From Alphaproteobacteria bacterium (GTDB lineage: Bacteria; Pseudomonadota; Alphaproteobacteria; UBA6615), in contig JBDXCV010000013.1 of the NCBI GenBank assembly GCA_039980135.1, positions 124,001-188,000 on the forward strand: a DNA stretch of 64,000 nucleotides, in the 5' to 3' direction. The notes beneath the pieces are model-generated. The model made no database searches. It saw nothing but the letters and a program-made list of their open reading frames with translations, and had not been told where the DNA came from. Position 1 is the first letter of the stretch. The number at the start of each line of letters is the position of its first letter. The position numbers and the translations under genes were made by a program. Of this stretch, positions 1 to 10,534 are shown piece after piece.

Positions 1-46
1 CCTCGGGGTCATGAACGTTTGCGTCGACGACGATGTATGCAGGCAT
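1..46 (-). CDS. DUF1330 family protein, 5' fragment
   Basis: The first 15 codons of a leftward gene that runs off the window. The peptide MPAYIVVDANVHDPE matches the typical start of DUF1330 proteins, small ferredoxin-fold proteins of about 95 residues whose biochemical role is poorly known. The ATG is preceded by a GGAGAG ribosome binding site a few bases upstream. It is divergent from the exported amidohydrolase, so both probably have promoters in the shared gap of about 110 bases. The family call rests only on this short N-terminus. Confidence 0.6.
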   Translation of the reverse strand, partial: MPAYIVVDANVHDPE

Positions 47-159
47 GTTTCTCTCCAGTTTTGTTATGATTCCCGCGCACCTTAGATGCGCATGGTGAAA
101 TCCGCGAATCTTCCCGGAAAGAAATGTTGCGCCAAATGGTCATGACCGAAGGAGCATCC

Positions 160-1080
160 ATGATGCAGCACCTCCGTTTCTTTCTGGCTTCGGTCGCCTG
201 CCTCTGGTTCGCAGGCACTGCAGCAGCCGACGACATCCCGATGATCGACGCCCACAGTCAGATTGAATTGGATGTCGATATCGACTTCGTCATCGCGCAA
301 ATGGACAAGGCCGGTGTGGCACGAACCATCCTTTCGACCCGCGGACGTTTCCCGCCCAACGTGCTGGCGACGTATGCGCGACGATTCCCCGACCGCATCA
401 CGGCCGCCGTCCGCACCAAGGGCAACATATTCACGAATAACTCACCCAAGTTCCGCAAGTTCTTCAACGCGCAAGTTTCCATGCCGGAATACACCGCGAT
501 GGCCGAAGTGATCCTCTGGCACGCGAAGAAAGGCCACATGGCGCCCGAGCAGATCACTTCCATAAACACTCCTCAGGCGCAGATGGCACTCCGGACCGCA
601 GTGGAACGCGGCTGGCCGTTCATCTTTCACTATGAGTTCGCAGCGGCGGGCGACGCGCGAGGCACGATCGTCGCGGAGATGGAGGAGACATTACGGGCCC
701 ATCCCGATCATCCGTTCGCGCTTATCCATATGGGACAGTTGGACGCCGCGGCCGCCGCGCGCCTGTTGGCCGCCCACGGGAACCTGCATTTCATGGTGTC
801 CCACGCGAACCCCATTGCCTCGGCGGTATCGGGACAACCCTGGACGGAGATGTTCGACGGCGATTCCTTGTCGAAAGAGTGGCGTGAAGTGATCGAGAAT
901 CATCCCGACCGTTTCGTCCTCAACTTCGACAACGTCTTTCCCGACCATTGGGGGAATTTCTATCTGAAGCAGGCGGCATTGTGGCAGGGAGTTCTCAACC
1001 AACTCCCACCGGAAATCGGTCACGCAATCGGTCACGGCAACGCGGAACGGCTCTGGAAGCTGCCGAAAGTGGGCAGTTAG
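160..1080 (+). CDS. exported amidohydrolase-family protein
   Basis: A 306-residue protein of the amidohydrolase (TIM-barrel, PF04909-like) superfamily. The ATG at 160 is chosen because GGAG lies six bases upstream and because the first 23 residues then form a signal peptide (hydrophobic [12 protein letters not shown], then AAA before DD). The mature protein should therefore be periplasmic. The metal-binding start of the barrel reads MIDAHSQIE. The usual His-x-His is His-Ser-Gln here (H32, Q34), so the canonical metal site may be altered. Later barrel-strand motifs such as LIHMGQ and VLNFDNVF, and the C-terminal [12 protein letters not shown], fit the family. The 3' end overlaps the convergent uvrA stop by four bases. 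The substrate cannot be predicted. Confidence 0.7.
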   Translation: MMQHLRFFLASVACLWFAGTAAADDIPMIDAHSQIELDVDIDFVIAQMDKAGVARTILSTRGRFPPNVLATYARRFPDRITAAVRTKGNIFTNNSPKFRKFFNAQVSMPEYTAMAEVILWHAKKGHMAPEQITSINTPQAQMALRTAVERGWPFIFHYEFAAAGDARGTIVAEMEETLRAHPDHPFALIHMGQLDAAAAARLLAAHGNLHFMVSHANPIASAVSGQPWTEMFDGDSLSKEWREVIENHPDRFVLNFDNVFPDHWGNFYLKQAALWQGVLNQLPPEIGHAIGHGNAERLWKLPKVGS

Positions 1081-3935
1081 GCGCGTTTCTTCGTCTTCTT
1101 CGCCAGTGACGGCAAGTAGGGGGCGAGGAAGTCGCCCGTGAAGCTGCGTTCGACCGCGCAGATATCTTCCGGCGTTCCGGTCGCGACAATCTCGCCGCCC
1201 TTGTCGCCGCCCTCGGGGCCGAGATCGATGATCCAGTCGGCGGTCTTGATGACTTCGAGATTATGCTCGATCACCACCACTGTGTTGCCGGTGTCGACCA
1301 GGGCCTGAAGAACCTCGAGCAGCTTGCGCACATCGTGATAGTGGAGGCCGGTGGTCGGCTCATCGAGAATATAGAGCGTCTTGCCCGTGGCCCGGCGTGA
1401 CAGCTCCTTGGCGAGCTTCACCCGCTGGGCTTCACCGCCCGACAGAGTGGTGGCGGCCTGACCGACCTTGATGTAGCTGAGGCCGACCCGTTCCAGCGTT
1501 TCCAGCTTGTCCCTGATCGATGGCACCGCCTTGAAGAATTCGCGGCCTTCCTCGACCGTCATGTCGAGCACGTCGGCGATGGATTTGTCCCGATAGAGGA
1601 TTTCCAGGGTTTCGCGGTTGTAGCGTTTGCCGTGACACACATCGCACTCGACATACACATCGGGCAGGAAATGCATCTCGATCTTGATGACGCCGTCGCC
1701 CTGACACGCCTCGCAGCGCCCGCCCTTCACATTGAACGAGAAGCGACCCGGCTTGTAGCCGCGGGCCTTGGATTCCGGCAGGCCGGTGAACCAGTCCCGG
1801 ATCGGCGTGAAAGCCCCGGTGTAGGTCGCCGGGTTGGAGCGCGGGGTGCGGCCGATGGGCGACTGGTCGATGTCGATGACCTTGTCGAGAAAATCCAGGC
1901 CCTCGATGGCCTTATGGGCACCGGGGGCGGGGCGTGAGCCGTAGATGTGCCGGGCGGCGGCGTTGTACAGCGTGTCGAGTACCAGGGTGGACTTGCCCGA
2001 ACCCGATACGCCGGTCACGCAAGTGAACGTGCCCAGCGGGATCTCGGCGGTCACATTCTGCAGGTTGTTCGATGTCGCGCCGATAACCTTCAGGAACTGG
2101 CCCTTCTTGCCCGGGCGGCGTTCGTTCGGGATGGGGACCTGCTCGATGCCGGTCAGGTACTTGGCTGTCAGGCTCTTGTTGACCTGCTGCATCACCTTTT
2201 TCGGTGTACCCTGAGCCACGACCTCGCCGCCATGTACGCCCGCACCGGGGCCCATATCCACCAGATAGTCGGCAGTACGGATCGCATCCTCATCATGCTC
2301 GACCACGATGACGGTGTTACCAAGGTCACGCAGGCGCTTGAGGGTCTCGAGCAGGCGGGCATTGTCACGCTGGTGCAGGCCGATGGACGGCTCGTCCAGG
2401 ACGTAGAGCACGCCCGTCAGCCCCGATCCGATCTGGGAGGCCAGGCGAATCCGCTGGCTCTCGCCCCCCGACAATGTGCCCGATTTGCGGTCGAGGGTCA
2501 GATATTCGAGGCCCACATCGTTGAGGAACCCAAGGCGCTCGTTGATCTCACGCAGGATACGGTCGGCGATCTCGCGCTGTTTGGGTGTGAGATGGTTCTC
2601 CAGGTCGAGGAACCATGCGCCCGCCGCAGCGATCGACATCTCGGTCGTCTGGCTGACATGCTTGCCGTTGATCCGTACGGCGAGGGCTTCAGGCTTGAGC
2701 CGCGCCCCATCGCAGGTCTCGCAGACGGAAGTGATCTGGTATTTGCCGATTTCCTCGCGCGCCCAGCTGCTTTCGGTCTCCCGGTAGCGGCGCTCGAGGT
2801 TCATCACCACGCCCTCGAAGGGCTTCTTGGTCTCGTAGGTGCGCAGCCCGTCGTCATATTTCATGGTTATCGACGTCTTGCCGGACCCGAACAGGACCGC
2901 GCTCTGCATCTTGTCGGGCAGTTCCGACCACGCATCCGCCGTCGAGACCTTGAAGTGCCGCGCGATCGCATCCAGCGTCTGGGCGTAATAGGGACTCGAC
3001 GAGTTCGCCCAGGGCGCCACCGCGCCATCGCGCAGGCTCCTGGTCTTGTCGGGGATCACCAGATCGGGGTCGACCACCACCTTGGTGCCCAGCCCATCGC
3101 AGGCCGGACACGCGCCGAACGGGTTGTTGAACGAGAACAGCCGGGGCTCGATCTCCTCGATCGTGAACCCGGAGACGGGACAGGCGAACTTGGACGAGAA
3201 GATCGTCTGCTCGCCGCCGTCGGCATTCTCCGCGAAGGCCAGCCCGTCGGCCAGTTCCAGCGCCGTCTCTATGGAATCCGCCAGCCGGGTCTCGATTCCG
3301 GGGCGCACCACGATCCGGTCCACCACCACGGCGATGTCGTGCTTGAAGTTCTTGTCGAGCGCCGGTGCGTCGGCGATCTCGTACATCTCGCCGTCGATCT
3401 TCACCCGCTGGAACCCGCGTTTCTGCAGGCCTGCCAGTTCCTTGCGATACTCACCCTTGCGCCCGCGCACGATGGGAGCCAGCAGGTACAGCCGTGTGCC
3501 TTCTTCCATCTCCAGGGTGCGGTCGACCATCTGGCTGACCGACTGCGCCTCGATGGGAAGCCCGGTCTCTGGCGAGTAGGGGATGCCGACCCGGGCGAAA
3601 AGCAAGCGCAGGTAGTCGTAGATCTCTGTCACGGTGCCCACGGTCGAGCGCGGGTTGCGGCTGGTCGTTTTCTGCTCGATGGAGATCGCCGGTGACAGGC
3701 CCTCGATCGAGTCCACATCCGGCTTCTGCATCAATTCGAGAAACTGGCGCGCATAGGCCGACAGGCTCTCCACATATCGGCGCTGCCCCTCGGCGTAGAT
3801 CGTGTCGAAGGCCAGCGACGACTTGCCCGAGCCCGACAGTCCGGTGATCACCACAAGGGAATCCCGGGGGAGGGAGACATCGACATTGCGCAAATTATGT
3901 TCGCGGGCGCCGCGGACGACGATTTTCTTCTGCAT
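1077..3935 (-). CDS. uvrA: excinuclease ABC subunit A
   Basis: UvrA, the DNA damage sensor of nucleotide excision repair, which works as a dimer that loads UvrB. At 952 residues it is of usual length. Two ABC ATPase halves are visible: Walker [10 protein letters not shown] near residue 33 and GVSGSGKST near residue 650, each followed much later by an LSGGE signature ([12 protein letters not shown] and [12 protein letters not shown]). Zinc-module cysteines are present in the first half (CPVSGF through CPACDG) and in the second (CEACQGDG through CDVCHGK). The start [15 protein letters not shown] is typical. No GAAC-N7-GAAC type SOS box was found in the 174 bases upstream. A site does exist further upstream beyond the amidohydrolase, so uvrA could be co-transcribed with that gene. 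Confidence 0.98.
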   Translation of the reverse strand: MQKKIVVRGAREHNLRNVDVSLPRDSLVVITGLSGSGKSSLAFDTIYAEGQRRYVESLSAYARQFLELMQKPDVDSIEGLSPAISIEQKTTSRNPRSTVGTVTEIYDYLRLLFARVGIPYSPETGLPIEAQSVSQMVDRTLEMEEGTRLYLLAPIVRGRKGEYRKELAGLQKRGFQRVKIDGEMYEIADAPALDKNFKHDIAVVVDRIVVRPGIETRLADSIETALELADGLAFAENADGGEQTIFSSKFACPVSGFTIEEIEPRLFSFNNPFGACPACDGLGTKVVVDPDLVIPDKTRSLRDGAVAPWANSSSPYYAQTLDAIARHFKVSTADAWSELPDKMQSAVLFGSGKTSITMKYDDGLRTYETKKPFEGVVMNLERRYRETESSWAREEIGKYQITSVCETCDGARLKPEALAVRINGKHVSQTTEMSIAAAGAWFLDLENHLTPKQREIADRILREINERLGFLNDVGLEYLTLDRKSGTLSGGESQRIRLASQIGSGLTGVLYVLDEPSIGLHQRDNARLLETLKRLRDLGNTVIVVEHDEDAIRTADYLVDMGPGAGVHGGEVVAQGTPKKVMQQVNKSLTAKYLTGIEQVPIPNERRPGKKGQFLKVIGATSNNLQNVTAEIPLGTFTCVTGVSGSGKSTLVLDTLYNAAARHIYGSRPAPGAHKAIEGLDFLDKVIDIDQSPIGRTPRSNPATYTGAFTPIRDWFTGLPESKARGYKPGRFSFNVKGGRCEACQGDGVIKIEMHFLPDVYVECDVCHGKRYNRETLEILYRDKSIADVLDMTVEEGREFFKAVPSIRDKLETLERVGLSYIKVGQAATTLSGGEAQRVKLAKELSRRATGKTLYILDEPTTGLHYHDVRKLLEVLQALVDTGNTVVVIEHNLEVIKTADWIIDLGPEGGDKGGEIVATGTPEDICAVERSFTGDFLAPYLPSLAKKTKKRA

Positions 3936-4109
3936 CAGAGCCTTGTACGCGAGGGTTTCAGGCGGTTTTCAGCCGTCGCTGGTGTGATCCAGTACCTGAT
4001 TGGAATATGGCGCGGTGAGGATCGAAAGGCCAGTGGACAGAGCCGAAGTATGGGTACAACAGTGCCGTTTGTTGTGGGGTCAGGCGATGGGTGTCTCGGA
4101 TGCAGTTTA

Positions 4110-5096
4110 TCAAAGTCCGAACAGCCTCCGCGCGGTGCCGGCCTTGATGGCCTTCACCTGATCGGCGGGCAGGCGGTCGACGACGGCATAGAGCTTCTCG
4201 ACGTCGGCGGACATGGGGAGATCGGTACCGAACATCACGTTGCCGGGCCCGGATGTCTCAATGCACAGATCGAGGGCGCCGGGATTGTAGACGACCGAAT
4301 CAAACCAGATGTCTTCAAGATAGCGGCTCGGCGGACGATCTATGTTTCCCTCGATCAGGGTCTCCCGGTCGAAGAGCATGTCGATGCGGCCCGCGACATA
4401 GGGCAGGAAGCCGCCACCATGGGCGGCAATGAGTTTCAGCCGCGTATGGCGATCCAGAAAACCGTCGAGGATCATGCGGGCGATACACAAGGTGGTATCG
4501 AACATGAATCCGACACCCGGCATCAGAATTCGCTCGCGCGAAAACTCGGCCTCCTTCGCACCGAACGGTGCCGTCGGATGGACCAGGACCGGCAACGCAT
4601 GGCGGTCAATCGCATTCCAGACCGGCTCGAAAAGCGGGTCCACCAGATGGCGCCCGCCGATCGTGGCCATCACCATCACGCCGACCGCACCCTGTTTGAC
4701 GGCGCGGTCGAGTTCGGCGACGGCCAGATCAGGATACTCCCATGGGAGGGTGGCGAGCCAGCGTATCCGGTCCGGGTAGGCCGTCTGGGCGGCGGCCTGG
4801 CTGTCATTGACCAGCACCGCGGCCTTGCTGCTGATGGCCTCCCCGCCCCAGAAAACCCCCGGGGAGCTCAGCGAGATAATCGCGAGGTCGATGCCGAATT
4901 GATCCATCTGGTGGATTTTGGCCTCGTAGTCGAACGCCTCGGGCCGCAGCGCGACGGCGGGGACGCCTTTTTCGACCAGATATTCCCGACCGTCCGGCAT
5001 CCGCCGGGTGCCATAGTCGGGCGCACCGCTTTCGCCGAGCAAATCCAGATAGGCTTGGCCGAAGGCATGGGTATGAATGTCGATGACGGTCGCCAC
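4110..5096 (-). CDS. amidohydrolase, ACMSD-like
   Basis: A 328-residue amidohydrolase of the PF04909 group, which includes aminocarboxymuconate-semialdehyde decarboxylase and related decarboxylases and hydrolases. The metal site is complete in appearance: HTH at residues 8-10, VLVHPTAPF in mid-protein, IAAHGGGFLPY, and FGTDLP near the C-terminus supplying the aspartate. There is no signal peptide, so it is cytoplasmic. The gene sits between uvrA and ssb, which are divergent neighbours in many bacteria, and reads in the uvrA direction with a 174-base gap. Its natural substrate is unknown; a role in aromatic or tryptophan-type catabolism is possible but inferred only from the family. Confidence 0.8.
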   Translation of the reverse strand: MATVIDIHTHAFGQAYLDLLGESGAPDYGTRRMPDGREYLVEKGVPAVALRPEAFDYEAKIHQMDQFGIDLAIISLSSPGVFWGGEAISSKAAVLVNDSQAAAQTAYPDRIRWLATLPWEYPDLAVAELDRAVKQGAVGVMVMATIGGRHLVDPLFEPVWNAIDRHALPVLVHPTAPFGAKEAEFSRERILMPGVGFMFDTTLCIARMILDGFLDRHTRLKLIAAHGGGFLPYVAGRIDMLFDRETLIEGNIDRPPSRYLEDIWFDSVVYNPGALDLCIETSGPGNVMFGTDLPMSADVEKLYAVVDRLPADQVKAIKAGTARRLFGL

Positions 5097-5220
5097 GTAC
5101 TATTCCGCTCTTCCGCTGATTGAGCTTTCGTCGACTTTGCCTCCAATGGGGACTTTTGACGACAATTATTCCCGTTCCCAGGCGCAGTTCAGCGTGAAAT
5201 ACACGGCCTGATGGACATGA

Positions 5221-5235
5221 GAACAAAACATGAAT
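5221..5235. promoter_or_regulatory. candidate LexA (SOS) box upstream of ssb
   Basis: The sequence GAAC-AAAACAT-GAAT matches the alphaproteobacterial SOS box GAAC-N7-GAAC at seven of eight conserved positions and has the A-rich spacer often seen in such boxes. It lies 138 bases before ssb and 124 bases before the start of the leftward amidohydrolase-uvrA pair, so it could serve either or both units. Confidence 0.45.
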
Positions 5236-5373
5236 ATCATGGGGATAACTCCCCGTCCAGACCGCTTGTGGGGCAGTTGGCCCCATGCCAGTGTGAGCGT
5301 GGATTTGCGCCCCGAGTCGCAGCCTTTTCAGGGCGCATGATGATCGATTCCCAAGTCTCAGGAGACACAACCC

Positions 5374-5850
5374 ATGTCAGGCAGCGTCAACAAAGTCATT
5401 CTCGTCGGAAATCTGGGCCGCGACCCGGAAATTCGCTCCATGCAGTCCGGCGACAAGGTGTGCAACCTGTCCGTCGCCACGTCGGAACGCTGGAAGGACC
5501 GCAATTCCGGTGAGATGCAGGAAAAGACCGAGTGGCATCGGGTGGTGGTCTTCGATCAGAAGCTGGTCGAGGTGGCCGAGAAGTATCTCCAGAAGGGCGC
5601 CAAGGTGTTCCTCGAAGGCCAGCTCCAGACCCGGAAATGGACCGACCAGTCGGGCCAGGACAAGTACACGACCGAGGTGGTGCTGCAGCGCTTTCGCGGC
5701 GAGATGGTCATGCTCGACAGCCGTGGTGGTGGCGGTGGTGGTGGCGGATACGATGCCCCGCCACCCCATGAGCAGCAGCCAGCGATGGCCGGCGGCGGCG
5801 GTGGCGGCATGGGCGGCGGCGACGACCTGGACGACGAAATCCCGTTCTAG
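5374..5850 (+). CDS. ssb: single-stranded DNA-binding protein
   Basis: SSB coats single-stranded DNA during replication, recombination and repair and recruits partner proteins through its acidic tip. It has 158 residues. The N-terminal OB fold begins [18 protein letters not shown] and spans roughly residues 1-110. A very glycine-rich linker follows (runs of Gly around residues 115-150), ending in the canonical acidic C-terminal peptide DDLDDEIPF. The start follows AGGAGA about seven bases upstream. A candidate LexA site upstream suggests damage induction. The next gene begins 14 bases downstream and may be co-transcribed. Confidence 0.98.
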   Translation: MSGSVNKVILVGNLGRDPEIRSMQSGDKVCNLSVATSERWKDRNSGEMQEKTEWHRVVVFDQKLVEVAEKYLQKGAKVFLEGQLQTRKWTDQSGQDKYTTEVVLQRFRGEMVMLDSRGGGGGGGGYDAPPPHEQQPAMAGGGGGGMGGGDDLDDEIPF

Positions 5851-5864
5851 GCCGAGCACACGCC

Positions 5865-6281
5865 GTGACTGACGACATGCCGAGCATCCTTTCGCACGTT
5901 TCGATCGGCACCAACGATTTTGACCGTGCGGTGACATTCTACGATCAGGTCCTGACGACGCTGGGTTGCCGCCGTGTGCTTGAACATGACGGCATGGTTG
6001 CCTGGGGCAGGGCGTTCCCGGAGTTTTTCGTGCAGGCGCCCCACGACGGCGCATCCGCGAGTGTCGGCAATGGGACCCATATCGGCTTCATCGCCCCCGA
6101 CAAGGCGTCGGTGGATGAATTTCATGCGACGGCAATCGCCGCCGGCGCGCAGGACGACGGCACTCCGGGGCCGCGCCCCGCGTATGGAGCGCCTTACTAC
6201 GGGTGCTTTATCCGCGATCCCGATGGCCACAAGATCGAGGCAACGTTCTGGGACTTGAGCCTCGAATCAGCGGCAGAATAA
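5865..6281 (+). CDS. VOC family (glyoxalase-fold) protein
   Basis: A 138-residue single-domain vicinal-oxygen-chelate protein. Family marks are HVSIGTNDFDRAVTFYD at the start, GTHIGFIAPD in the middle and FIRDPDGHKIEATFWD at the end. These supply two histidines and a glutamate in positions usual for metal binding. VOC members include glyoxalase I, fosfomycin-resistance proteins and dioxygenases, and the reaction cannot be assigned here. A GTG at 5865 opens the frame; an ATG at 5877 (MPSILSHVS) is an equally possible start because neither has a clear ribosome binding site. It lies 14 bases after ssb, on the same strand. Confidence 0.8.
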   Translation: MTDDMPSILSHVSIGTNDFDRAVTFYDQVLTTLGCRRVLEHDGMVAWGRAFPEFFVQAPHDGASASVGNGTHIGFIAPDKASVDEFHATAIAAGAQDDGTPGPRPAYGAPYYGCFIRDPDGHKIEATFWDLSLESAAE

Positions 6282-6446
6282 AGCGGATTCTGTGCGGCGA
6301 CTCGTCCCGGAAACACGACGTTCAGGAACCCCCGCATTCCTTGCCCGAATCCCCTGTTTCAGGTAGTCTCTGATGATGAAAATGCACCCGATTCGGCTTG
6401 CTCGAAATTACATTAATTTCGCGCCGTACAGCGTTGATAAAACATC

Positions 6447-9320
6447 ATGAGTGATCAATCGGCAGAGCTTCCGCCGGACGGTTTCGATATCGCGCCGGTG
6501 ACCATCGAGGACGAGATGAAGTCCTCGTATCTCGATTATGCCATGAGCGTCATCGTATCCCGTGCGCTGCCCGATGTGCGAGACGGGCTGAAACCGGTTC
6601 ACAGGCGCATCCTGTATTCGATGAAGGAGTCCGGTTTCGAGTACAACCGGCCCTATCGTAAGTCCGCCCGCATCGTCGGCGAGGTCATGGGTAAATATCA
6701 CCCCCATGGCGACAGCGCGATCTACGACGCCATGGTGCGCATGGCCCAGGATTTCTCCATGCGCCTGGAACTGATCGACGGCCAGGGCAATTTCGGTTCC
6801 ATGGACGGCGACCGTGCCGCAGCCATGCGTTACACCGAGGCACGCATGTCGAAGGCGGCGCACTCGCTGATCGAGGATATCGACCGGGAAACCGTCGATT
6901 TCCAGCCGAACTACGACGAGACCGTCAACGAACCCGTCGTCCTGCCGGCCCAGTATCCCAATCTGCTGGTCAACGGCGCCGGCGGCATCGCCGTGGGCAT
7001 GGCAACCAACATCCCGCCCCACAATCTGGGCGAGGTCATCGACGCCTGCTGCATGTATATCGACAACCCGGCGACGACGATCGACGAAATGCTCGAGGTC
7101 ATGCACGGGCCGGATTTCCCGACCGGCGGCATCATTCTGGGGACCAGCGGCATTCGTGCGGCCTTCAATACCGGGCGTGGATCGGTGGTGATCCGCGCCA
7201 GGACGGCGTTTGAAGAGGTCCGCGCCGGGCGGAACGCCATCATCGTCACGGAAATTCCCTATCAGGTGAACAAGTCGCGGATGATCGAGCGGATCGCGGA
7301 GGTCGCCCACGAGAAGATCATCGAGGGCATCGCCGACTTGCGCGACGAGAGCGACCGTGACGGGGTTCGGGTCGTGATCGAACTGAAACGCGACGCTGAG
7401 CCCGAAGTCGTGCTCAACCAGCTGTTCCGCTACACCCAGCTGCAGACCTCGTTCGGGGTGAACATGCTGGCGCTGAATGGCGGCCGGCCGGAACTCCTCA
7501 ACGTCAAGGAGATCATCGCCGCCTTCGTTGCCTTCCGCGAAGAGGTCATTACCCGGCGCACGATCTACGAGCTCGGCCGGGCACGGGACAGAGCTCATAC
7601 GCTGGTCGGCCTGGCCGTCGCGGTGGCCAATCTGGACCCGGTGATCGAGCTGATCCGTGCCGCCAAGGATGCCGCGGATGCCCGCGAACAACTTTGCGCC
7701 AGGATGTGGCCGGCCAAAGAAGTCGCACCGCTGATTGCGCTGATCGACGAACCGGGCCGGGAAGTGGACGAGAAGGGCAATTATCAGCTCTCCGAGGAGC
7801 AAGCCAAGGCGATCCTCGAACTGCGCCTGCACCGCCTGACGGGACTGGAACGCGACAAGATCGCCAACGACCTGAAGGAGCTGGTCGAACGGATCAAGGA
7901 GTATCTCTCGATCCTCGACGACCGCCAGAAACTTTACGGCATCCTGCGTGATGAGCTGATGGCCATGCGCGAGGAATTTGCCGATCCGCGTCGCTCCGAA
8001 ATCATCGAGGGCGAGTTCGAGCAGGATCTGGAAGCCCTTATTCAGCGCGAGGACATGGTCGTCACCGTGACCCACAACGGCTACATCCAGCGGGTGCCGC
8101 TCTCGACTTACCGGGAGCAGAAGCGCGGCGGCAAAGGCCGGGCGGGGATGAAGGCCCGCGATGAGGATTTCGTGGATTCCGTCTTCGTGCTCAACACCCA
8201 CACGCCGGTGCTGTTCTTCTCGTCCCGCGGCATGGTCTACAAGACCAAGGTCTACAATCTGCCGGTCGGAACGCCCCAGGGCCGCGGCAAGGCGCTGGTC
8301 AATGTGCTGCCGCTCGAGGAAGACGAGACCATCACCACTCTGATGCCGCTGCCCGAGGACGAGTCCGAGGCCGAGAACCTGTTCGTGATGTTCGCGACCG
8401 TGTCGGGCAACGTGCGGCGCAACCGGCTGTCGGATTTCGTGCAGGTCAAATCCAACGGCAAGATCGCCATGAAGCTCGATGAGGGTGACCAACTCGTCGG
8501 CGTACAGCCTTGCGAGGACACCGATCATGTCCTGCTGGCAACGTCCAAAGCGAAGTCGATCCGATTCGAGGCGACCGACGTGCGCGTATTTGCCGGGCGG
8601 AACTCGACAGGCGTGCGCGGCATCCGGCTGGGCGAGGGGGACGAAGTGATCTCCATGTCGATCCTGTCCCACGCCGAGTTCTCCGTCGAGGAACGCGAGG
8701 CGTATCTCAAGCGCAGCCGCGCGGAACGGGCCGAGGCGGATAGCGACGAGGCCGAGACGGCATCCGGCCCGGCGGCAGCAGCGCAAACGAACGAAGCCGA
8801 AACCGCCACCGAAACAGGCGATGCCATCGAATTGTCCGATGAACGCTACGCCGAACTGGCCGAACAGGAGCAGTTTATCCTCTCGGTCACGGCCAATGGC
8901 TTCGGCAAGCGCACATCGGCCTATGAATACCGGATCACCAACCGGGGCGGGCAGGGCGTGGTCAATATCACGCTGTCCGACGTCAAGGATAATGCCGTCG
9001 TGGCGTCATTCCCGGTCGAGGAGGATACCCAGCTCGTCATGGTTACGGACGGCGGCCAGCTCATCCGCACGGGCGTCGGCGATGTGCGAATCGCCGGGCG
9101 CTCGACCCGCGGAGTCACCCTGTTCCGGGTCGCCGACGACGAACGGGTTGTGACCGTCGCCCATTTGCGCGACGATGATGAGGATGAAGACGCCGAAAAC
9201 GGCGCGGAAACGGGGAGCGGGACGCCAGAGGACGAGAATGTTGCGGAAACGGGCGAAGACAGCCCCGATGCCGACAGCAGCGAAGAGACGGCGCTCGAGG
9301 ACGAAAATGGCGAAGACTGA
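6447..9320 (+). CDS. gyrA: DNA gyrase subunit A
   Basis: GyrA, the DNA-cleaving subunit of the type II topoisomerase that introduces negative supercoils. The catalytic tyrosine is Y129 in [10 protein letters not shown]. The quinolone-resistance region reads [10 protein letters not shown] with Ser90 and Asp94, the sensitive-type residues. The C-terminal domain carries a GyrA box in the form QKRGGKG. At 957 residues it is longer than E. coli GyrA (875), because of an Ala/Glu-rich insertion inside the C-terminal beta-pinwheel (about residues 750-795) and a long acidic tail rich in Asp and Glu. These features distinguish it from ParC. The 3' end overlaps coaD by 14 bases, so the two are translationally close. 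Confidence 0.97.
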   Translation: MSDQSAELPPDGFDIAPVTIEDEMKSSYLDYAMSVIVSRALPDVRDGLKPVHRRILYSMKESGFEYNRPYRKSARIVGEVMGKYHPHGDSAIYDAMVRMAQDFSMRLELIDGQGNFGSMDGDRAAAMRYTEARMSKAAHSLIEDIDRETVDFQPNYDETVNEPVVLPAQYPNLLVNGAGGIAVGMATNIPPHNLGEVIDACCMYIDNPATTIDEMLEVMHGPDFPTGGIILGTSGIRAAFNTGRGSVVIRARTAFEEVRAGRNAIIVTEIPYQVNKSRMIERIAEVAHEKIIEGIADLRDESDRDGVRVVIELKRDAEPEVVLNQLFRYTQLQTSFGVNMLALNGGRPELLNVKEIIAAFVAFREEVITRRTIYELGRARDRAHTLVGLAVAVANLDPVIELIRAAKDAADAREQLCARMWPAKEVAPLIALIDEPGREVDEKGNYQLSEEQAKAILELRLHRLTGLERDKIANDLKELVERIKEYLSILDDRQKLYGILRDELMAMREEFADPRRSEIIEGEFEQDLEALIQREDMVVTVTHNGYIQRVPLSTYREQKRGGKGRAGMKARDEDFVDSVFVLNTHTPVLFFSSRGMVYKTKVYNLPVGTPQGRGKALVNVLPLEEDETITTLMPLPEDESEAENLFVMFATVSGNVRRNRLSDFVQVKSNGKIAMKLDEGDQLVGVQPCEDTDHVLLATSKAKSIRFEATDVRVFAGRNSTGVRGIRLGEGDEVISMSILSHAEFSVEEREAYLKRSRAERAEADSDEAETASGPAAAAQTNEAETATETGDAIELSDERYAELAEQEQFILSVTANGFGKRTSAYEYRITNRGGQGVVNITLSDVKDNAVVASFPVEEDTQLVMVTDGGQLIRTGVGDVRIAGRSTRGVTLFRVADDERVVTVAHLRDDDEDEDAENGAETGSGTPEDENVAETGEDSPDADSSEETALEDENGED

Positions 9321-9837
9321 ACGTGTCGGAGTCTATCCCGGCACATTTGACCCGGCGACCAACGGGCATATGGACATAATCCGACGCGGTGCGCGTGTGC
9401 TCGACCGGCTGGTGATCGGCGTGGCCGTGAATGCGGGCAAGGGGCCGCTCTTCTCGCTCGACGAGCGGGTGGAGATGGTGCGCGACGAGGTGGCCGCGCT
9501 CGAAGACCCGAAAGTTGGCGTGATCGAGGTCAAACCCTTCGATTCCCTGCTCATGCAATTTGCCGAGGCGGAAAAAGCCGACTGTATTCTGCGCGGCCTG
9601 CGTGCGGTCTCGGACTTTGACTATGAGTTCCAGATGGCCGGCATGAATGCCCGCCTTAATGCCGACATAGAAATATTGTTTCTGATGGCTTCGGAGCGAC
9701 ACCAGTTCATCGCCTCGCGTCTCGTCAAGGAAATCGCGGCGCTCGGCGGGGACATCACGAGCTTCGTTTCATCCAACGTTGCCCGGCGCGTGAATGAACG
9801 CTTTGGGCGGCTCGACCTGCAGGCCGTCAACGAGTAA
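9307..9837 (+). CDS. coaD: phosphopantetheine adenylyltransferase
   Basis: CoaD transfers AMP to 4'-phosphopantetheine to make dephospho-CoA, the penultimate step of coenzyme A synthesis, in the cytoplasm. The nucleotidyltransferase motif [12 protein letters not shown] contains the (T/H)xGH signature near residue 20. [17 protein letters not shown] and [13 protein letters not shown] are also typical. The ATG at 9307 is preferred over earlier in-frame starts inside gyrA: it gives 176 residues, close to the family length of about 160-170, and GAGG lies eight bases upstream. It overlaps the end of gyrA and is followed after six bases by the cyclophilin gene, suggesting one transcript. Confidence 0.96.
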   Translation: MAKTERVGVYPGTFDPATNGHMDIIRRGARVLDRLVIGVAVNAGKGPLFSLDERVEMVRDEVAALEDPKVGVIEVKPFDSLLMQFAEAEKADCILRGLRAVSDFDYEFQMAGMNARLNADIEILFLMASERHQFIASRLVKEIAALGGDITSFVSSNVARRVNERFGRLDLQAVNE

Positions 9838-9843
9838 ACACCC

Positions 9844-10434
9844 ATGATCAAACGACGATTTTTTCTGGCCGCGCTCATTGCAGCGTTCGGCTTCTTCACA
9901 ATTGACGGGTTCGCGGTGCACGACGGCACCGCTCAGGCCCAAACCCGTGCACAGGAGCGCGACTTGGAAAACACTCTATACATCGACCTCGAAGGCGGCC
10001 GCGTGACGATCCAGCTATTGCCGGAAATAGCCCCCAATCATGTCGCACGCATCAAGGAGCTGGCCCGCGAGGGTTTCTATGACGGTATCGTCTTCCATCG
10101 TGTCATCGACGGATTCATGGCCCAGACCGGAGACCCGACCGGCACAGGGTCCGGCGGGTCAAAGCTGCCCGATCTGGAGGCCGAATTCTCCGACACAAAC
10201 CATGGCCGCGGCGCGGTTTCCATGGCCCGTGCCCAGAGCCCGAACAGTGCCAACAGCCAGTTCTTCATCGTCTTCGACGACGCATCCTTCCTCGACGGCC
10301 AGTACACCGTCTGGGGCCAGGTGACCGACGGCATGGAACTGGTCGACGCGATCAAGCGGGGCGAGGGCTCCAGCGGCGCCGTCCAGGACCCGGACCGGAT
10401 GATCAAGGTTCAGGTCGCGGCCGACGCCGAATAG
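9844..10434 (+). CDS. exported peptidyl-prolyl cis-trans isomerase, cyclophilin type
   Basis: A 196-residue cyclophilin that catalyses proline isomerisation, probably in the periplasm. An N-terminal hydrophobic segment (FFLAALIAAFGFFTI) is followed by AQA, a likely signal peptidase site near residue 33. The fold motifs are FHRVIDGFMAQTGDPTGTG, AVSMARAQSPNSANSQFF and FLDGQYTVWGQV. The active-site Arg and Phe equivalents in FHRVIDGFM are kept. The position equivalent to human CypA Trp121 is Phe, as in many bacterial cyclophilins. It starts six bases after coaD. Confidence 0.93.
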   Translation: MIKRRFFLAALIAAFGFFTIDGFAVHDGTAQAQTRAQERDLENTLYIDLEGGRVTIQLLPEIAPNHVARIKELAREGFYDGIVFHRVIDGFMAQTGDPTGTGSGGSKLPDLEAEFSDTNHGRGAVSMARAQSPNSANSQFFIVFDDASFLDGQYTVWGQVTDGMELVDAIKRGEGSSGAVQDPDRMIKVQVAADAE

Positions 10435-10534
10435 GCGACCGCCTCACGGCCATTCCGGCTTGGCACCGGCGGTCTGCTGAACGTACGCCGCAGGGCCGTG
10501 CCGCAACCCGCTGTTTCGTTACGAAACGCGTTCC

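Noticed and set aside
1947-3695. Long plus-strand open frame opposite uvrA
   Set aside because: Same kind of shadow; no domain and complete overlap with uvrA.
5174-5190. GTTC-N9-GTTC pair upstream of ssb as a LexA site
   Set aside because: Spacing is nine, not the seven required for the alphaproteobacterial box. The site at 5221 fits better.
6408-8786. Long minus-strand open frame of about 790 codons opposite gyrA
   Set aside because: It is an antisense shadow of a high-GC gene: low-complexity His/Asp/Gly/Arg-rich translation, no recognisable domain, and full overlap with a certain gene.
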